Source: a virus
Length of the DNA stretch: 27,600 bases
Virus record (IMG/VR): IMGVR_UViG_3300032296_000087
Span: 1-27,600 of that record
Reading direction: 5' to 3' (one strand)
Made by a program: the position numbers and the translations under genes. The notes under the pieces are model-generated. The model searched no databases. It saw only the letters and a program-made list of their open reading frames with translations, and was not told where the DNA came from. Positions 24,452 to 27,600 of the stretch are shown piece after piece (position 1 is the first letter of the stretch; the number at the start of each line of letters is the position of its first letter).

Positions 24452-24888
24452 ACTTAGAACTAGCCGCCGCACTGTGCAGGCAGTTTGAGGGCTACAGAGC
24501 CAAGCCGTACCTTTGTCCAGCTAATGTGGCTACGATTGGGTATGGCTCTACCTATTACGCTGATGGGAAAAAGGTAACTTTACAAGACCCTCCCATGGAC
24601 GAGCCAGCGGCTAGGGCGTTGTTGATGTTTGAGTTGGAGCACACCTATTTGCCGGGTGTCCTGCGGAATTGCCCCATTCTTGCCACCGACGAACGCAAAT
24701 GCAACGCCATTGTTGATTTTTGCTATAACTTAGGCGTTGGCAGGCTCCAAACTTCCACCCTAAAGCGTAAGATAAACGCTCAGGACTGGGAAGAGGCTAA
24801 AGAACAACTCAAGCTCTGGAACAAGGGCGGCGGTAAAGTTCTGGCAGGCTTAAAAAAGCGCAGAGATGCAGAATGTCTGCTTATGTAA
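24448..24888 (+). CDS. Endolysin, GH24 lysozyme with Cys in place of catalytic Asp
   Basis: It would hydrolyse the peptidoglycan MurNAc-GlcNAc bond. The 146-aa protein has FEGYRAKPYLCPANVATIGY: E14, C23 and T29 sit at the spacing of T4 lysozyme's E11, D20 and T26, with Cys replacing Asp. A D20C substitution is known to keep T4 lysozyme active, and YLCPA is common in phage relatives, so the enzyme is likely functional. CYNLGVGRLQTSTL and LWNKGGGKVLAGLKKRRDAE further match GH24. There is no signal peptide, so release depends on the holin. It overlaps the holin by four bases. CCGGG at 24652 shows the G-to-C third-position flip. Confidence 0.88.
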   Translation: MNLELAAALCRQFEGYRAKPYLCPANVATIGYGSTYYADGKKVTLQDPPMDEPAARALLMFELEHTYLPGVLRNCPILATDERKCNAIVDFCYNLGVGRLQTSTLKRKINAQDWEEAKEQLKLWNKGGGKVLAGLKKRRDAECLLM

Positions 24889-24894
24889 CACAAG

Positions 24895-24924
24895 TTGCCT
24901 TGAACTACCTTTCAAGAGTATAAT
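24895..24924 (+). promoter_or_regulatory. Sigma70-like promoter P3 with inverted repeat before the -10
   Basis: TATAAT at 24919-24924 has TTGCCT at 24895-24900 with an 18-base spacer. A perfect 6-bp inverted repeat, CTTGAA (24899-24904) and TTCAAG (24911-24916), ends two bases before the -10. GTATAATTTTTC is identical to P1. It separates lysis genes from the adaptor/nozzle genes. Confidence 0.68.
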
Positions 24925-24939
24925 TTTTCTCAGGCGCAT

Positions 24940-24950
24940 GCTGTATCAGC
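24940..24950 (+). promoter_or_regulatory. Leader hairpin GCTG-tat-CAGC
   Basis: Shares TGCTGnATCAGC with the leader after P2 (12121). It lies about nine bases past the expected transcription start. Four perfect pairs with a three-base loop; possible mRNA stabiliser or operator. Confidence 0.45.
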
Positions 24951-24972
24951 GGCTAATACTATTGGAGTATTT

Positions 24973-25605
24973 ATGAGCTATACCATGACCTACGACAGTC
25001 TGCTCGTAGATGTGCGCCGTTATCTTGAGCGTGGATTCACCCAAGAAAGCGACCAGATCGTTTACGACCAACTGCCTCGGTTGATCACATTGGGCGAACG
25101 CAGAATTGCGCGAGAGCTTAAAATTATGGGGTTCATCCGAGCGGTGAGTACCCCTCTATCCGTTGGCGTGGCTGTCTATTTAAAGCCTGATAGGTGGCGA
25201 GACACCATCAGCATGACTGTCAATGGATCGCCTATATTTGCTAGAGCATACGAGTATTGCCGCAGTTACTGGCCTAACGAAGCCCAGACCGCCGCCCCTC
25301 AGTTTTATGCTGACTACGACTACCAAAACTGGTTGATTACCCCAACACCTTCTACAGTGCAGACTCTTGAAGTTCTGTACTACGAGCAACCTGCCCTTCT
25401 GGGCGATGACTTACAAACCAACTGGCTTACCGAATACGCCCCTGATGTGTTGCTGTATGCAACCTTGCTAGAGGCAACGCCGTTTCTTAAAAAGGACGAG
25501 CGGATTCAGACTTGGCAAGCCATGTATGACCGTGCGGCGCAGGCGCTCAATGGCGAAGACTTGAAGCGCATCATGGATCGCACAGCAACTAGGAGTGAAG
25601 CGTAA
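24973..25605 (+). CDS. Tail adaptor protein (T7 gp11-like)
   Basis: Adaptors of this type form the ring joining portal to tail nozzle in podophages. The 210-aa protein has YDSLLVDVRRYLERGF and LPRLITLGERRIARELKI at the N-terminus, then WRDTISMTVNG, YEYCRSYWPNEAQ, PQFYADYDYQNWLITPTP and NWLTEYAPDVLLYATLLEAT, ending in DERIQTWQAMYDRAAQAL. These match podophage adaptor proteins in order. It is shorter than the adaptor-like protein at 12162 and lacks the inserted domain. First gene after promoter P3, with GGAG before the ATG. TAATG links it to the next gene. Confidence 0.72.
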   Translation: MSYTMTYDSLLVDVRRYLERGFTQESDQIVYDQLPRLITLGERRIARELKIMGFIRAVSTPLSVGVAVYLKPDRWRDTISMTVNGSPIFARAYEYCRSYWPNEAQTAAPQFYADYDYQNWLITPTPSTVQTLEVLYYEQPALLGDDLQTNWLTEYAPDVLLYATLLEATPFLKKDERIQTWQAMYDRAAQALNGEDLKRIMDRTATRSEA

Positions 25606-26810
25606 TGCCTATCTATACAGATGTCTTTGGTGGAGCAAACATCTACCCAAGCGAGATCAGCTACAGCGCCATCACGCTGACGACTACGGATGTCACGCTG
25701 AGTTGGCCCGAGGAAACCTCGACTAACACTAACTTAGCAACCCGCATCATTGATGTGACCGCCTCAAATGCAGGTCGGTCAATCTTTTTGCCTGACGCGC
25801 AAAAGAGTGGTGTAGGCAATACCATCCTGTTTAACAACCAAGGCGCACAGACTTTCTTAGTTAAGAACGCTGGTGGTACGCAAATAGCATCAATTGCCGC
25901 TGGGACGGTTTATCAGATTTATTTAACTAGCAACACCACAACAAACGGCTTGTGGGAGTCATTGCAGTTTGGCGCTACGGTATCTGAGGCAAATGCCTCT
26001 GCATTGGCTGGAACTGGCATTGTGGCTGTAGGCACATTGTTGTCTCAGTCTGTTCCTATTACGCAGTTCAACACAAACTACATAGCAGGCGATTCAGATC
26101 GCGCCAAGATGTATTTGTGGACTGGTTCAGGCTCAGGGACTTTGACCCTGCCTAGCGCCGCTACGGTGGGCAACAACTGGTTCATGTACTTGCGCAACTC
26201 TGGCGGTGGTCAAGTTACGCTGACACCTTCTGGTGTAAACACCATTGACGGTTTAGCAACAAAAGCCTACCAGCCAACTGAGTCGTCTGTGATCATCAGC
26301 GATGGCTCAAACTTCTACACGCTAGGGTTTGGTCAGGCTTCTGTCTTTGTGTTTGACTACACAGTGATTAGCATTGCTGGCTCTGGAACTTACACACTGA
26401 CAGGCTCAGAACTCAACCGTATTGTGTACAAGTTCACAGGCTTGCTAACTGGCAATCGCATTGTGGTTGTGCCTGCTACTGTTCAGCAGTATTGGATTGA
26501 CAATGCCACAACTGGTGCTTACACACTGACTGTTAAGACTTCAGCAGGAACTGGTCTTGCGGTTGGTCAAGGCACACGAGGCATTTATTATTGCGATGGC
26601 AGTGATGTGGTTGATGCTGATACAACAACAGCAAGCTACCCAATCACAATTGCACAAGGTGGCACAGGAGCTACTACCGCAGGCGCGGCTTTGATTAACC
26701 TTGGTGGAACTGCTGTTGGTATTCCAATTTTTGAAGCGGCTAACCAACAAGCGGCATGGACTGTATTAGGTGTCGCTCCTGCTGGTGTCGTTAATGGTGG
26801 GACATACTAA
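25605..26810 (+). CDS. Tail appendage/fibre protein
   Basis: The 401-aa product opens MPIYTDVFGGANIYPSEISY, a recognisable start of podophage tail proteins encoded between adaptor and nozzle. About 45-125 is a beta domain (NAGRSIFLPDAQKSGVGN, FNNQGAQTFLVKNAGG); a second copy-like beta domain lies at about 165-245 (SGTLTLPSAATVGNNWFMYL, GGGQVTLTPSGVNT), so internal duplication is likely. The last ~50 residues carry the fibre repeat IAQGGTGATTAGAALINLGG. The end GVVNGGTY resembles that of the fibre at 13442 (SGISGGTF), consistent with further trimer assembly. It overlaps the next start by one base. Confidence 0.68.
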   Translation: MPIYTDVFGGANIYPSEISYSAITLTTTDVTLSWPEETSTNTNLATRIIDVTASNAGRSIFLPDAQKSGVGNTILFNNQGAQTFLVKNAGGTQIASIAAGTVYQIYLTSNTTTNGLWESLQFGATVSEANASALAGTGIVAVGTLLSQSVPITQFNTNYIAGDSDRAKMYLWTGSGSGTLTLPSAATVGNNWFMYLRNSGGGQVTLTPSGVNTIDGLATKAYQPTESSVIISDGSNFYTLGFGQASVFVFDYTVISIAGSGTYTLTGSELNRIVYKFTGLLTGNRIVVVPATVQQYWIDNATTGAYTLTVKTSAGTGLAVGQGTRGIYYCDGSDVVDADTTTASYPITIAQGGTGATTAGAALINLGGTAVGIPIFEAANQQAAWTVLGVAPAGVVNGGTY

Positions 26811-27600
26811 TGCCAGAAAGCACAATAGTCCTAAAGTCTCTCGCTGGTATCAAGCGAGATGGTACTAGGTACGATGGTGATTTTTACATTGACGGACAGT
26901 GGGTCAGATTCCAGCGCGGCTTGCCTAGAAAGATTTTTGGCTATCGCTCAATCAATAAATATTTGACTGAGATTTCCCGAGGCTTTAACAGTTTTACGCA
27001 ACAACAATTGCAGTATTGCCATTCAGCAGGTGCGTCGACTGTAGAGCGTTTTACGATTGACGCAACTACAAACAGTTCAGTTATCAGTAACCGAACTCCT
27101 ATAGCTGTCAGCGCAACTGGAACAGTTACTTTGACTGGTGGTGGCGCTGGCTCAGTTAACAGCATCACAGTTAATGGCGTAACGATCACATCAGGCTCTG
27201 TTTCGTTTACGACTGATTTGGCTACAACGGCTACGGCTGTTGCGGCAAACATTACCGCATTCACATCTACGCCAAACTACACTGCTGTTGCTGTTGGCGC
27301 GGTGATCACCATCACAGCCTCAACTGCTGGTCAGGCTACTAATGGGTTTGTGGTGGTGGCTAACACAACAACGATCACAACCACAGTCACTAACATGGCT
27401 GGTGGTTTGAATGCTTTGGTTAGCTCTGCTTACAACCAGTGGATGTTCCAGACATCCTATGACGCATCAACCACATACAACTCTATCATTGCGCATGTGG
27501 CTCCTAATTTGCAATGCGTGTGTAACGACACTGGTGGTCAGATTTTCTATGGCGATGTGCTTGGAACTGCCCGCTTATTAGAGATTCCACTACCCGCAGG
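26810..27600 (+). CDS. Tail nozzle protein (gp10/gp12-like), 3' partial
   Basis: The frame starts ATG 26810 within the upstream stop and is open to the right edge (263 codons). MPESTIVLKSLAGIKRDG, then RYDGDFYIDGQWVRFQRG and LPRKIFGYRSI, match the beginning of tail-tube/nozzle proteins of short-tailed phages, which extend the portal channel. After about residue 97 there is an inserted Thr-rich beta domain to about 204 (SVNSITVNGVTITSGSVSF, TTATAVAANITAFTS, TNGFVVVANTTT), followed by the parent fold (NQWMFQTSYDASTT, GQIFYGDVLG). The rest of the gene is outside the window. Confidence 0.68.
   Translation, partial: MPESTIVLKSLAGIKRDGTRYDGDFYIDGQWVRFQRGLPRKIFGYRSINKYLTEISRGFNSFTQQQLQYCHSAGASTVERFTIDATTNSSVISNRTPIAVSATGTVTLTGGGAGSVNSITVNGVTITSGSVSFTTDLATTATAVAANITAFTSTPNYTAVAVGAVITITASTAGQATNGFVVVANTTTITTTVTNMAGGLNALVSSAYNQWMFQTSYDASTTYNSIIAHVAPNLQCVCNDTGGQIFYGDVLGTARLLEIPLPA

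Noticed and set aside
1-27600. tRNA genes, integrase, attachment sites or insertion sequences
   Set aside because: None could be found by reading; intergenic spaces are all shorter than about 140 bases and are described above.

Overview
The window reads as the virion-building and lysis half of a tailed phage genome. It is an uninterrupted run of about thirty same-strand genes, closely packed and often overlapping by ATGA or TAATG, with no host-like metabolic genes. There is no tail-tube or tape-measure gene. Portal, scaffold, capsid, adaptor and nozzle-type proteins are present, which points to a short-tailed (podovirus-like) virion. The glycine-rich fibre genes, the GTA-type holin and the small structural families are of a kind I associate with uncultured freshwater or marine phages of Gram-negative bacteria. 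The host is not determined by anything I can see, and a betaproteobacterial host is only a guess.

Layout. 1-4035: C-terminal bulk of a very large multidomain protein whose 5' end lies outside the window. 4028-8210: portal, two tiny genes, a GroES-like co-chaperonin and the likely scaffold. 8212-8243: first promoter. 8271-10352: conserved unknown, decoration-like protein and major capsid protein, closed by a strong hairpin and a structured spacer (10374-10466). 10491-12073: four small structural or unknown genes. 12070-12133: second promoter with a leader hairpin. 12162-16507: head-completion/adaptor protein, partial zinc ribbon, a tail fibre, a ferritin-like mini-protein and two small fibre-type proteins. 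16520-22590: four glycine-rich adhesin-like genes holding six copies of one domain, with a small fibre-associated gene and an HNH/AP2 homing endonuclease among them. 22593-24888: lysis region (tiny membrane peptide, exported protein, small coiled-coil protein, single-span membrane protein, 3-TM holin, GH24 lysozyme). 24895-24950: third promoter and leader hairpin. 24973-27600: tail adaptor, fibre/nozzle-associated protein and the start of the nozzle protein, which runs off the right edge.

How the parts fit. Scaffold, capsid protein and the co-chaperonin would assemble the head on the portal. The two adaptor-like proteins and the nozzle would close it and form the stubby tail. The tail fibre and the glycine-rich set would carry host recognition, with duplication and in-frame GGN repeats as a source of variation. 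The holin and lysozyme release progeny.

The most unexpected signal is not a gene. At CCCGGG and close variants (CCCGG/CCGGG), synonymous third positions switch sharply on the + strand from G-rich on the left to C-rich on the right, over roughly 100-150 bases each side and across unrelated genes. The pattern is symmetric for a palindrome and suggests a strand-specific mutational or repair process starting at these sites. A second signal is a set of three promoters that share the -10 block but carry different perfect inverted repeats just upstream of it.
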